Assembly (NCBI RefSeq): GCF_030247185.1
Contig: NC_080570.1
Span: 150,506,641 to 150,570,640, forward strand
DNA length: 64,000 nucleotides
Source of the DNA: Malaya genurostris
Lineage: Eukaryota > Arthropoda > Insecta > Diptera > Culicidae
Direction: 5' to 3'
Shown: positions 23,931 through 33,412 of the stretch, in pieces
Numbering within the stretch: position 1 is the first letter of the stretch
Layout: every line of letters starts with the position of its first letter
Notes under the pieces: generated by a model
What the model was told of the DNA's origin: nothing
Seen by the model: only the letters and a program-made list of their open reading frames with translations
Databases searched by the model: none
Program-made: the position numbers and the translations under genes

Positions 23931-24150
23931 TTCATGAACATGAACTTTGCGAAGCAACCCCCAACCGATGATAACACGAATAGGTTTTGTTTTCAATTTG
24001 TTGCTAATTAGTTGCCATTGAGTTGCTATTCAGTTACGGCAATTTTGAATTTGTTGCTCGATTTTTTTTGTTGCTACGCTACTACTGAGTACTACACTAA
24101 TTTTTATATGAAGTTAACAAAGCACCCCTACTAAAAAAGCTTTAAATAAT
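23931..24150. mobile_element. MITE copy of the GTTACGGTAATTTTGAATTTGTTGC family
   Basis: Left end CATGAACTTTGCGAAGC, interior TTGTTGCTAATTAGTTGCC and CAATTTTGAATTTGTTGCTCG, right end TATGAAGTTAACAAAGCACC followed by CTACTAAAAAAGC. The same blocks in the same order occur at 26203-26513, 28141-28250 and 33000-33320. The copy stops where the promoter-bearing repeat starts at 24151, so that repeat probably inserted into it. Confidence 0.6.
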
Positions 24151-24453
24151 TTTTTGTCGTGAATACGACTTACTTTACTATGGGGTGCCTTTTCAAAATT
24201 AGCCATATGGAAGAATGGGCAGAACTTAATCGTGAATATCTCGACTTGTATTAATGGTAGCAACATAATTCTTTCACCATTTCATCAAAAATATGATCAG
24301 GAATTTAGGATAATATTTTGAACCACAGACAACTCAAAAATGAGGTTTTCTCTAAATTTGAAAACAACGCGGAAAACTCTTTACTTACGCTTGGGTTTTT
24401 GCGCAAGGACGACGATTTTGAGGTAGTCAGGCACATATCTTCAACTGAATGCG

Positions 24454-24490
24454 TATAAAAGGGGAACCGTGGTGAAAATCGATCATTTCT
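24454..24490 (+). promoter_or_regulatory. TATA box with nearby initiator-like sequence
   Basis: TATAAAAGGGG at 24454 is followed about 30 bp later by ATCATTTCTTTTCGTGCG, a spacing typical of RNA polymerase II core promoters in insects. A matching TATAAAAGG is in the inverted arms at 47679. It lies about 200 bp before the ATG of the ORF at 24656 and belongs to the host repeat, not to the inserted element. Confidence 0.5.
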
Positions 24491-24535
24491 TTTCGTGCGT
24501 TCGATGGAAGCAGACGTCGTGGGAGTTAAACCATC

Positions 24536-24550
24536 AACCAGCAGCGACGA
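24536..24550 (+). repeat. Target-site duplication, left copy
   Basis: AACCAGCAGCGACGA is repeated exactly at 25716-25730. The pair brackets the ORF1 element. Confidence 0.8.
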
Positions 24551-25715
24551 GTTCGGGTTTACATCTCATCCAAGTCAGTCGACAAACAAATCCGCTTACG
24601 TTGGGGACAGAAGAAACCAAGTACAGTTTCGTGTAGTGAACAATAGACCTCGAAAATGAGTGAACCAAACGAACAAAAGCTACCGTCGGTACGAAAGAAT
24701 ACAATTATTGTTGACTTCAGACAGTGCAAAATTCGACCTTCGATACGAGAACTTGAAGGTTTGCTTAAGGATCAAATGCATCTTGACATTAAACGTGTGC
24801 ATTTACTTCAATGCAATAAGACCATTAATGTTGTTTATATCCAGTTCTATACAGAGTTAGATGCAATTCAATTCGCTAAAGACAACAATAATGTGCACTA
24901 TGTGGAGCATGAAAACATCAAGTACAACATTCCAGTATATATGGAAGATAGTGCTATAGAAGTGCGTGTGCATGATCTTCCCTCAAGCGTCATCGATCCT
25001 TATATTCGCCATACCATGTCCCAATACGGAGAGATTCTCTCTATCGAAAAAGAAAAGTGGAAGAATTTTTTCCCCGGTATTCTAAATGGCGTACGTTTGT
25101 TACGCATGCGCTTGAGGAGGCCTATACCATCTTATGTGACATTCGGTCAGGATACAAGAATACCGTGCAAATCACTTGTTACCTATGACAGTCAGATGGC
25201 CACATGTCAATATTGCCAAAAAGCTGTTCACTACGGTAAGCCATGTGATAAACCGGACAAGGAGACAACCACACCAAAGGACAACGGTGCTTCCTTCACA
25301 TCAACCCCAAGCAACCCCAGTACACCTGTGACAGTCACCAACAACAGTGAAGCTTCCTCTTCAACGCAACCATCCAACGTATTCACTATAGAACAAAGTA
25401 CACCAGCTGCAGTTAACAGCTTACCATCCAACCAACCAGCAACTGCAAACAATGTACAACAAAGCGCATCTACAGCAACTAGCAACGAAATCAACAACAA
25501 TACCACCGATGCGGCAATGGATGACGAGGCGAACCACGAACGAAGTGCCCCTCAATCCTCGCAGGAGGAAAATGGAAGCTCCTCTCCCCCTAGAAAAAGG
25601 GTGACAACGAGATCCAATACCAAAAAAAATCTTTTATTTAAAAACTCAGCTAAATCGGCCACGTAAAGCTTGTACGCAAATAGGCCTGAATAAAATATCT
25701 TTTAAATAAAATAAA
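24551..25715 (+). mobile_element. ORF1-only non-LTR (half-LINE type) retroelement
   Basis: The 1165-bp insert lies between exact 15-bp direct repeats. It has a ~105-bp leader, one 336-codon ORF, a ~50-bp 3' segment GCTTGTACGCAAATAGGCC and an A-rich end with two AATAAA-like motifs. A target duplication of this size, one-sided A-rich tail and no terminal inverted repeats point to target-primed reverse transcription. There is no reverse transcriptase or endonuclease frame, so mobilisation would need enzymes supplied in trans. It could be a non-autonomous family (as HAL1 is for L1) or a copied mRNA of an ORF1-derived gene. Confidence 0.75.
24656..25666 (+). CDS. ORF1p-like RNA-binding protein with RRM-like folds and CCHC knuckle
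   Basis: The 336-residue frame is intact from ATG (context GAAAATG) to TAA. Residues ~15-85 (NTIIVDFRQCKI ... VVYIQFYTELDAIQFAKDNN) and ~100-165 (EVRVHDLPSSVIDPYI, MSQYGEILSIEKEKW, GVRLLRMRLRRPIPSYV) have the rhythm of two RRM-like domains. CQYCQKAVHYGKPC at ~183-196 is an exact CX2CX4HX4C zinc knuckle. The remaining ~135 residues are low-complexity Ser/Thr/Asn/Gln, ending in a basic patch PPRKRVTTRSNTKKN that may be a nuclear signal. This layout is that of ORF1/Gag-like proteins of Jockey/I/LOA-type non-LTR elements, which bind the element RNA. The clade is my inference. The intact frame suggests a young copy or selection. Confidence 0.75.
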   Translation: MSEPNEQKLPSVRKNTIIVDFRQCKIRPSIRELEGLLKDQMHLDIKRVHLLQCNKTINVVYIQFYTELDAIQFAKDNNNVHYVEHENIKYNIPVYMEDSAIEVRVHDLPSSVIDPYIRHTMSQYGEILSIEKEKWKNFFPGILNGVRLLRMRLRRPIPSYVTFGQDTRIPCKSLVTYDSQMATCQYCQKAVHYGKPCDKPDKETTTPKDNGASFTSTPSNPSTPVTVTNNSEASSSTQPSNVFTIEQSTPAAVNSLPSNQPATANNVQQSASTATSNEINNNTTDAAMDDEANHERSAPQSSQEENGSSSPPRKRVTTRSNTKKNLLFKNSAKSAT

Positions 25716-25730
25716 AACCAGCAGCGACGA
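25716..25730 (+). repeat. Target-site duplication, right copy
   Basis: AACCAGCAGCGACGA, identical to 24536-24550, directly follows the A-rich end of the retroelement. Confidence 0.8.
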
Positions 25731-26202
25731 AGAGAGCACTTTCTGCGTGGTTAAAACCTCAAACGCTCAGGTCGCAACTCTCATTTGCTTTTCGGTAGTC
25801 GTAACGAGAAGTTCAAGTTTCAGATTTTAGTTCCGCAATATAGGTTTAGAATTCAGAGCCTGCGTGCTGAAACTGGATTCTGGAACTGTATTCCGGAACT
25901 GATTTGAGTTTCGAAATTGCAGTTCTAGAATTCAAACTGGATTCTGAGTCTGTTATTGGTTCTAAATTTAGTTCTCGAACTCAGAGTCCAGTTCTTTATT
26001 CCAGACTTCTATTCGGTTCTTTTTAGAACCATAATAATACTCCTAAAGAATTATGCGGAAATTTACTTTACTGTACTCTATACAACCCATTTTGGTAGTC
26101 ATGGCGAAAAATCGTCTTCAAGTTTCAGAGCTTAGTTCTGGAATATGGGTTTAGAATTCAGAGTCTGTATGCTGAACTAACTCAACTCGTCACTCTTCAG
26201 AG

Positions 26203-26513
26203 CTTCGCTAAATTCATATGAAGTTAATGGAACACCCCTCCTTAATAAGCTTAAATACAATTCAAAAACCAGTGGATAATTTGTTGCTAATTAGTTACGG
26301 TAATTTTGAATTTGTTGCTGAAGTACTTCGACCAAGTTTATTCCGTAGGGGTGCTTCGTTAACTTCATATGAACTTGGAGATGTGCTAAAAAAAATTCAG
26401 CAACAAATTCGAAACTACCGTAACTAATTAGTAACAAATTATCAACTGGATTTGGATTTATTTTTAAGTTTATTCAGTAGGTGCTTCGTTAACCTCATAT
26501 GAACTTAGCGAAG
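26203..26513. mobile_element. Foldback MITE with TTCATATGAA ends
   Basis: The left part (CTTCGCTAAATTCATATGAA, then AATTTGTTGCTAATTAGTTA, GGTAATTTTGAATTTGTTGC) is mirrored by the right part (CAGCAACAAATTCG, CCGTAACTAATTAGTAAC, then CCTCATATGAACTTAGCGAAG). The arms are ~130-140 bp around a centre near 26350 that carries a third copy of the end sequence. It encodes nothing. Related copies are at 23931-24150, 28141-28250 and 33000-33320. Confidence 0.7.
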
Positions 26514-28140
26514 TAATAAAAAAAACTACAAGGATCAGCCCCATGGGGTTGTTCGAGCCATTGATGTGGAACAAGGCAGCCAAAATTTCTAATGATTGAC
26601 ATTTTCAATTAATCGTCACACTTTTGAATCCACAAAGGCACGAGATTCTGTTTAGATTGATCTTCATTAGGAACCAACACCGATCACGCGAACCCAGAAT
26701 ATAGACTCTATTTGTCGTGATTTGTATTTTTTTTTATTCAATATTATAATATAATTTTTAGGCACACTGCTTAAGCTCTAAGATGCCAAGTGTATTTACT
26801 AATCTTAATTACGACTAACTTAAAACTAGAATAGTATCATTATGTAATGTAGTATCGCGGTAGCGGATTCTTGAGTATTCAGCTTTCAGCAGGCGACAAT
26901 CCATGTTGGCCGCATCCTTCGGTCCGTGTGGGTCCGCGAGAAACACCCCCAGGCTACGAAGGCCCGGCGGGTGGCCCGTATGCTGGTTTTCGACTGGAGC
27001 GGTCTTCCGTGGACGATGATGGTGATGTTGCGGAAGAGAATGAAAAAAAGTAAATATTGTGAAAACGGGGTAAAAAGGGGATGTGGGAACAAAATGTCTT
27101 AAAATGATAGAGATCTAATTAGTTGCCATCGAGATGGTGAAGAGACAGGGAAGGGGGAACGAAAAAGTTAGTGACAAAAAAAAATCTTGTTAGTTCCAAT
27201 GAAGATGGTGGACAGGGACGGGGATCGGGAGAATCGGGCGGATGTTAGTGTCGAACCTGTAGGTGGAATTAGTGATTTGTATTTGTTTTGTAGCAGACGA
27301 AATTACATCAATAGCCCAAATGTATGCAATTATATGTTTGTTGACGCTTGCGATACGGATGTCGATATATAAGCTTCTTTTCGCCAAGCTTGTGTTCAAG
27401 TTTTGTATGCAAGCAGTTATTTTTATAGCGTTTCTCTTTACTACCATTCTGCGATTTCGGTTGAAGCGATAAACTTTTTCTCATTATCAATCGAGTTCAT
27501 TATATAGAAATTAGAAATTATTCTTATGCACTCAAAATTTACCTTGGGGTATTTGTCAATTTCTCAGGCGAAACGACATAACATGGAATTTCATTCGAAC
27601 TTGCATGACACAAGATCAGAGTATATCAATTAAAGCATCAAATCGTTTTATGGCACTTTTTGTCTTACTGTCTAGCAACAACCTACCTCTAGCATGCTAC
27701 GCGTATGACTGAAACGTTAGCTATAATTTCGTTTCCTTTTTATAGATTCACGTGCTTCCAACATCTTCGCTTTAGCATCGATTGACCAATCAGAGCGATG
27801 CTTTCACTTTGATATATTGCTTACTCCTTCAAAACCGTCGACTATGGCAGGGAAATCCGGTATGCCGGAGATTTTTAGCAGACAAAATAGGACACTACAA
27901 GTCATTAATCATTATTTCAATGATACACAATTAAAAATACATGGCTATGAACATTCAAATCAATACGTAGAAATATTCCAATCAAATGGTGACATAATAT
28001 TAATAATTGGTACAAAATTGACTGAGCTGTAATTGTTCAAAACCTGACCACATGTCTACGTGTATTTTTCTTGAGTTTCTAATTTGCACCCCTATATAGA
28101 AAACAAAAATGTGTCCGACATTAAAATTACCAAAAACATT
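26514..28140. other. Mixed DNA, no supported gene
   Basis: At 26727 a run of T followed by TTATTCAATATTATAATA could be the reversed 3' tail of a retrotransposed sequence, but no coding part follows clearly. The stretch at 26880-27040 is GC-richer with short frames on both strands (60-68 codons) and no domain. 27060-28140 shows nothing recognisable. Confidence 0.4.
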
Positions 28141-28250
28141 GAGCAACAAATTCGTAATTACCGTAACTAATTAGCAACTAATTTGCAACAAATTATTCAC
28201 CTATTCGTGTTATCATCGGTGGTAGGTGCTTCGCTAAGTTCATGTTCATA
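28141..28250. mobile_element. Partial MITE copy
   Basis: GCAACAAATTCGTAATTACC, CTAATTAGCAACTAATTTGC and GTGCTTCGCTAAGTTCATG match the right half of the 26203-26513 element. The left half is absent. Confidence 0.6.
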
Positions 28251-28299
28251 ACTTCTTTTGATTAAAATAAACCATCTCGGTTAGTGGGAAACATAATTT

Positions 28300-28510
28300 C
28301 TTTAACTTAGAACAAAATTTAATCCAAATAAAAATTCGATATCAATTTTAAGTTTTTGCAATAGATTAACGCTCAGTGTTTTGGGGTTTTTTAAATATTA
28401 CCTTAAAAATTTTGCTAATTTCATTAGTCACTCATACAACACTTTTGTAGTAAGATTTGTCATTTTTCAAAAGATTTTTCTAGATAAATTTTTGAAAAAC
28501 AAAGTCTTCT
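28300..28510. repeat. Fragment of the 39.6-40.6-kb repeat family
   Basis: AACAAAATTTAATCCAAATA, TTAGTCACTCATACAACACT and GTAAGATTTGTCATTTTTC resemble blocks at 39850-39900 and 21170-21215. Confidence 0.5.
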
Positions 28511-29760
28511 AAGTGTTTTTGGAGTACAGTCCAACAAATTTCGTTTCTATCAGAGAGGGAAAAGTTTTCCGCTGTGAGTTTGAGTCTTCACAATCAAAAG
28601 AATGAAGTTGAAAAAACGAACTAAAACAACAAATGTTGTTAAACAATGACAATCACAGACTCACAGTGTACGTGTACGGTGCACCGTTCCGCAAACATCC
28701 CGGAGAGTATCTCAATCACGGAGCATTTTCACGGATCCAGGTAGCATAAAGTATTAGATTCATCCTCGACATAAGGATAAATACCGCTGAAATACAGTTT
28801 ATTTTTCAGACATTCAAAAACATCTTGCACCGGTTTACGTCCAATGCATCCACTATTCACTCCTGAACTTGGCCAATTCCCGCTTCAAACCAACCAAACT
28901 AACCGAGACCATTCCAGCTAACTGTGTTCTCATCTTTAATTCACTGCCATTGCCACAAAGGATTAACTTCAATAAACAATACCATCCGGGTGATGAGGTG
29001 CATTGTGTGGCTTATCCATAACCATTCGAACCCACTCCATCCGATCCCATCCCAGCCCAGGTCCTGACTTCTGGAAGGTGGTGGTTCAGGTGAAAACTAT
29101 TTACTTAAGTATAGCGTATCGGACTAATTTCTTCCAACATTAGGATCCCGTGCTTTATGCTACGACTGCACCGAAACCGCCCATTTCTTTTTCGGTCGGT
29201 TCGAAGCTTTCCCCCAAATTCTACGTTTTAACTCCGACATCATCAGACCCAGCATCACCGTGGAGAACGTTTAGCATGTTCGGGATAGGAACAAAAAAAA
29301 TAAAACACAAGCATCGGTTGCTGCATCGTTCTGCTGCTAAAAGAGAGCGATACAATATTGAAAGCAGATAGTGCCCGTTAGCCGTTGGGAGTGGTTCAGT
29401 GGGGGTGTTATAAAATGCTAAGGCATCCACTGGTCTCCTCCTTCTTTCGATGCAAACTTTCTGAGCTAATCTACCTAGCGTTGCTTGCTTGCCAAAGATG
29501 AATATGCATGAGTGTTTCCTCTTCTATAAAATTCCATCGGCGAGTTGTTTTCTTGTTTTTTGATACCGTTGGAAAACCTCAAATCGTTTAGTAAACTTTT
29601 CGTGAGTTCTTTTTCTTCTCACAGAAAACAGTCAGCGGAAGAAAGGAATCAACGAGCAGTGTCTGATCGAAGTTTAACCCATGACACAGACTCATCAATT
29701 GATCTTTCGCTTTAGTACTGATGGAAAGTTTAAAATAATTTTGAAACAATTGCTGAAAGG
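28511..29760. other. Single-copy-looking stretch without supported gene
   Basis: More balanced composition from about 28680 to 29480. The frames present are short and overlap on both strands. No splice-bounded coding segment could be argued. Confidence 0.4.
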
Positions 29761-29769
29761 AATTTTCAT

Positions 29770-30046
29770 TACGTTTCGTCTTCGACTCGACAGTGCGCAC
29801 CAGTTTATGTTGAACTGTTATGCCTTTACTTTTACGTTTCGTCTTCGGCACTTCGGTGTTAAACAAAAATTTGTTCTGCAAACAGAAGAAACTTTACGTC
29901 TGCTTAGTGGTTCAAATTGAACTGTCGAGTTTTGCATTAGGCAGTTCAATTTGAACTGCTATGCACTGATTAGTCGAAAACGAAACGGAAACAAAATTTA
30001 GAACGGTTATGTGCCGTAAGCACAAAATTAGGCTAACCCTTGAATG
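29770..30046. mobile_element. Foldback MITE (GCAGTTCAATTTGAACTGC family), degraded
   Basis: ACGTTTCGTCTTCGACTC near the left and CGAAAACGAAACGGAAAC near the right face each other. GGTTCAAATTGAACTG and GGCAGTTCAATTTGAACTGC lie between. The right end CGGTTATGTGCCGTAAGC, AATTAGGCTAACCCTTGAATGA matches the outer end at 38890-38943. Copies at 34835, 38721 and 59886 are the comparison set. Confidence 0.65.
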
Positions 30047-30049
30047 AGG

Positions 30050-30262
30050 TGTGCCTAATGCCTGTCTCTTGTCATTCAAACAGACTTTTTCAAGCATGTT
30101 TTTTTTTTGAAGCCAAAACAATCAGTAATACATTTGAACTCGAAAAATCGGATAGAACAAAAAAATCAATTTGTCTGTTACGTCTCTTATATGACCATAT
30201 CTCCGGAACCGAAAATGTCAGACATATGATTATCGAATTTTAACCACACCACAAATACACTA
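30050..30262 (-). repeat. TGACGT-core repeat, minus orientation, decayed
   Basis: CAATTTGTCTGTTACGTCTC, then TTATATGACCATATCTCCGG match the reverse complement of the family core, with the central TGACGT reduced to GACGT. Confidence 0.5.
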
Positions 30263-30264
30263 AT

Positions 30265-30533
30265 GTCGTTTTCGTTTTCAAATTGCACTACACCGGTGTA
30301 GCGAAAGCTCCACCTAAACCGTTCGTTTTTACCAATTGCACTACACCAGTGCTACACTTTTTCTGCACCGATACCATCGGTGTAGCACTCATCAAAAGTT
30401 TGGTGTAGCTCTGTGCAATGGAATCGTGTATTGTAGTCAATGGTTACTGTTTATGTTTTCGTCATTTTTGTTCGTTTATTCATGCCTCAGTGTAGCACTG
30501 CACCGGTGTAGTGCAAATTAAAAACGAAAACGC
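30265..30533. mobile_element. 269-bp MITE with CACTACACCGGTG inverted ends
   Basis: The left end, read inward, GTCGTTTTCGTTTTCAAATT then GCACTACACCGGTG, matches the reverse complement of the right end, GGCGTTTTCGTTTTTAATTT then GCACTACACCGGTG, over about 37 bp. The interior repeats ACACCGGTGT-like and CTACACC motifs. No frame of note. I could not define a target-site duplication. Confidence 0.65.
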
Positions 30534-30559
30534 CATAAGATTTATTTTTTTATGCGGTT

Positions 30560-31126
30560 TTTTTACCCTTCTCTGTAGAAAGGTAATAGAATTCTTGGAA
30601 AAATCAACTTTTGATTGGAGCTCCGGAGACACTTATTGTAATATACCATTCGACTTACCTCAACAGATCTTGTCTTACTGCTCCGTTTCCTCGGAGATTG
30701 AACTCATTTGAACAAGCTTCTGGTTCCAAAACACTTAGGCGCGTTTGAAAGTTACTATCGAGTTGTGAATCAAGTTCGAAGATCAGATGGCTGTCACATT
30801 CTGTTCCGGGAATATATTGGTATAAGTGACGTAAGTGACAAAATGCGTTGGTTTTTTGTCGCCTAATGTTCACAGAGATGCCAGAGCCGGTTTTAACAAG
30901 CCTAGGCGTTCAAAAGCAACTGTTGAATTATAGTGAAGCTCTAAAATAAAATGGTTGTCCTATCCGGTTCTGAAGATATAATAGTATAAGTGACGTAACC
31001 GACTGACCGCTTATATTTCACCGGCTGAATGTTTTCAAAGATGGCTCCATGTATTCCGATACACTTAGGCTTATTTGAAAGCTTACAATGTCAATCAAAT
31101 TTGTAAGGATTGTGACGAACACTAAA
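30560..31126 (+). repeat. TGACGT-core repeat units
   Basis: AAGTGACGTAAGTGACAAAATGC at about 30822 and AAGTGACGTAACCGACTGACC at about 30989, each preceded by GATATAAT/AATATATTGGTAT and a GAAGATCAGATGGCTG-like block. The family continues beyond the 8-bp arrays at 32758. Confidence 0.7.
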
Positions 31127-31148
31127 ACTTTAAAATTATAAATCTCTT

Positions 31149-31950
31149 AAACTCTAAAACTCTAAAACTCTAAAACTCTAAAACTCTAAAACTCTAAAAC
31201 TCTAAAACTCTAAAACTCTAAAACTCTAAAACTCTAAAACTCTAAAACTCTAAAACTCTAAAACTCTAAAACTCTAAAACTCTAAAACTCTAAAACTCTA
31301 AAACTCTAAAACTCTAAAACTCTAAAACTCTAAAACTCTAAAACTCTAAAACTCTAAAACTCTAAAACTCTAAAACTCTAAAACTCTAAAACTCTAAAAC
31401 TCTAAAACTCTAAAACTCTAAAACTCTAAAACTCTAAAACTCTAAAACTCTAAAACTCTAAAACTCTAAAACTCTAAAACTCTAAAACTCTAAAACTCTA
31501 AAACTCTAAAACTCTAAAACTCTAAAACTCTAAAACTCTAAAACTCTAAAACTCTAAAACTCTAAAACTCTAAAACTCTAAAACTCTAAAACTCTAAAAC
31601 TCTAAAACTCTAAAACTCTAAAACTCTAAAACTCTAAAACTCTAAAACTCTAAAACTCTAAAACTCTAAAACTCTAAAACTCTAAAACTCTAAAACTCTA
31701 AAACTCTAAAACTCTAAAACTCTAAAACTCTAAAACTCTAAAACTCTAAAACTCTAAAACTCTAAAACTCTAAAACTCTAAAACTCTAAAACTCTAAAAC
31801 TCTAAAACTCTAAAACTCTAAAACTCTAAAACTCTAAAACTCTAAAACTCTAAAACTCTAAAACTCTAAAACTCTAAAACTCTAAAACTCTAAAACTCTA
31901 AAACTCTAAAACTCTAAAACTCTAAAACTCTAAAACTTCAAAACGCTAAA
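31149..31950 (+). repeat. 8-bp array A, (AAAACTCT)n, about 100 copies
   Basis: From about 31149 to about 31934 the eight-base unit repeats without a visible change in roughly 780 bp. Variants appear only in the last ~20-50 bp (AAAACTTC, AAAACGCT, AAAAGTCT). Written in another phase the unit is AACTCTAA. Such uniformity implies very recent expansion, strong homogenisation, or collapse or polishing of the array in the assembly. Confidence 0.95.
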
Positions 31951-31961
31951 ACTCTAAAAGT

Positions 31962-32756
31962 CTAAAACTCTAAACTGAAACTCTTGAACTCTTGAACTCT
32001 TGAACTCTTGAACTCTTGAACTCTTGAACTCTTGAACTCTTGAACTCTTGAACTCTTGAACTCTTGAACTCTTGAACTCTTGAACTCTTGAACTCTTGAA
32101 CTCTTGAACTCTTGAACTCTTGAACTCTTGAACTCTTGAACTCTTGTACTCTTGAACTCTTGAACTCTTGAACTCTTGAACTCTTGAACTCTTGAACTCT
32201 TGAACTCTTGAACTCTTGAACTCTTGAACTCTTGAACTCTTGAACTCTTGAACTCTTGAACTCTTGAACTCTTGAACTCTTGAACTCTTGAACTCTTGAA
32301 CTCTTGAACTCTTGAACTCTTGAACTCTTGAACTCTTGAACTCTTGAACTCTTGAACTCTTGAACTCTTGAACTCTTGAACTCTTGAACTCTTGAATTCT
32401 CGCACTCTCGAACTCTTGAACTCTTGAACTCTTGAACTCTTGAACTCTTGAACTCTTGAACTCTTGAACTCTTGAACTCTTGAACTCTTGAACTCTTGAA
32501 CTCTTGAACTCTTGAACTCTTGAACTCTTGAACTCTTGAACTTTTGAACTCTTGAACTCTTGAACTCTTGAACTCTTGAACTCTTGAACTCTTGAACTCT
32601 TGAACTGTTGAACTGTTGAACTCTTGAACTCTTGAACTCTTGAACTCTTGAACTCTTGAACTCTTGAACTCTTGAACTCTTGAACTCTTGAACTCTTGAA
32701 CTCTTGAACTCTTGAACTCTTGAACTCTTGAACTGTTGAATTTTTGAACTTTTCAA
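31962..32756 (-). repeat. 8-bp array B, (TTGAACTC)n, about 95 copies
   Basis: Starts at about 31980, within 50 bp of the end of array A, and runs to about 32745. In phase AACTCTTG it differs from array A (AACTCTAA) only in the last two bases. Scattered variants are present (TTGTACTC near 32145, CTCGCACTCTCG near 32400, TTTTGAAC near 32541, GTTGAACTGTTG near 32606), so it is less uniform than A. On the minus strand it reads as a 264-codon open frame of an 8-residue repeat, Q-E-F-K-S-S-R-V. Because 8 is not a multiple of 3, all three minus frames give the same peptide, and openness is a property of the unit, not evidence of a gene. Confidence 0.95.
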
Positions 32757-32757
32757 C

Positions 32758-33005
32758 TTTAATACGCTCGGTTTGAGAGGTGTAATGTTATATGTGACGT
32801 AACCGACAAATCCCAGTATTTTTCAATGCAACAAAATTTCGGAGATGAAAGAAAGACTTAGACTCGTTTGAAAGTACCATGCTACGTTTTGTGATAAATC
32901 CACAGTACTAGCAACCAAGGATAGAATTTTATAAATTTTTCAATAGGACTTTATAAAAGGCAAGAGAAAGGCATTATCACTCCCCTAGGTGGATAAGGGT
33001 TTTTT
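32758..33005 (+). repeat. TGACGT-core repeat, terminal part
   Basis: TATATGTGACGTAACCGACAAA at about 32789 and the family end GAGAAAGGCATTATCACTCC followed by CTAGGTGGATAAGGG at 32962-33000. The same end occurs at 50190 and 58400. Confidence 0.65.
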
Positions 33006-33320
33006 TACGAGTGCTTCGTTACATTAGTTCATATGAAGTAAACGAAGCACTCTTCCTAAATAAGCTAGGATTCTTGTCGAAACCCAGTGAATTATTTGTT
33101 TCCAATTAGTTGCTAATTAATTATGGTGAGTTCTAATATGTTTTACCTTCTTTGTTTTATTTTTGCGAGTCCTCTGCTAAGCTAATATAATGTTAATGAA
33201 GTACCACTTCGAAAGAAGCGACAGAAAAAAATGGAAATTCAGCGAGTAATTTGTTTTTAATTAGTTACCAAATAGTTACGGTAGTTTTGAATTTGTTGCT
33301 CCATTTATTCTTGTTTTTTG
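33006..33320. mobile_element. MITE copy of the 26203-26513 family
   Basis: AGTGCTTCGTTACATTAGTTCATATGAAG at 33011, AATTAGTTGCTAATTAATTATGG and, further on, TTTTAATTAGTTACC and ACGGTAGTTTTGAATTTGTTGC. Parts are rearranged or lost. Confidence 0.55.
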
Positions 33321-33324
33321 CGAC

Positions 33325-33412
33325 TGCTTCGCACTAGCAGTTCAACATGAGCTGTTTGTGCGCTGACAGGTCGAGTAGACGAAACGGAAATAGAATTAGG
33401 ATAATCAATCGG
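33325..33412. mobile_element. Fragment of the GCAGTTCAATTTGAACTGC foldback family
   Basis: GCACTAGCAGTTCAACATGAGC, GTGCGCTGACAGGTCGAGTAGACGAAACGG corresponds to the right third of the 59886-60258 element. Confidence 0.5.

Larger units (their letters stand above)
24151..26195 (+). repeat. Promoter-bearing repeat, split by the ORF1 element
   Basis: The first ~45 bp (GTCGTGAATACGACTTACTT, TACTATGGGG(T/C)GCCTTTTC) match the outer ends of the inverted arms at 47410 and 52143. The following ~250 bp match more loosely (AATATGATCAG-AATTTA, CACA-A-AACTCAAAAATGAGGTTTTCT). Beyond the inserted element, 25731-26195 carries GTTCTGGAAT-, GAATTCAGAGTCTG-type degenerate runs with an internal ~300-bp duplication (TTCAAGTTTCAGA at 25813 and 26118). 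A similar GTTC/GAATTC-rich tail follows the arm at 48004-48500. No protein of its own is recognised. Confidence 0.55.

Noticed and set aside
31149..31950. Telomeric repeat
   Set aside because: The unit AAAACTCT is not the arthropod TTAGG repeat, and the array is internal and flanked by ordinary repeats.
31962..32756. 264-codon minus-strand ORF made of an 8-residue repeat (QEFKSSRV)
   Set aside because: The 8-bp unit lacks stops in every minus frame, so openness follows from the repeat itself. No start context, no unique sequence and no domain.
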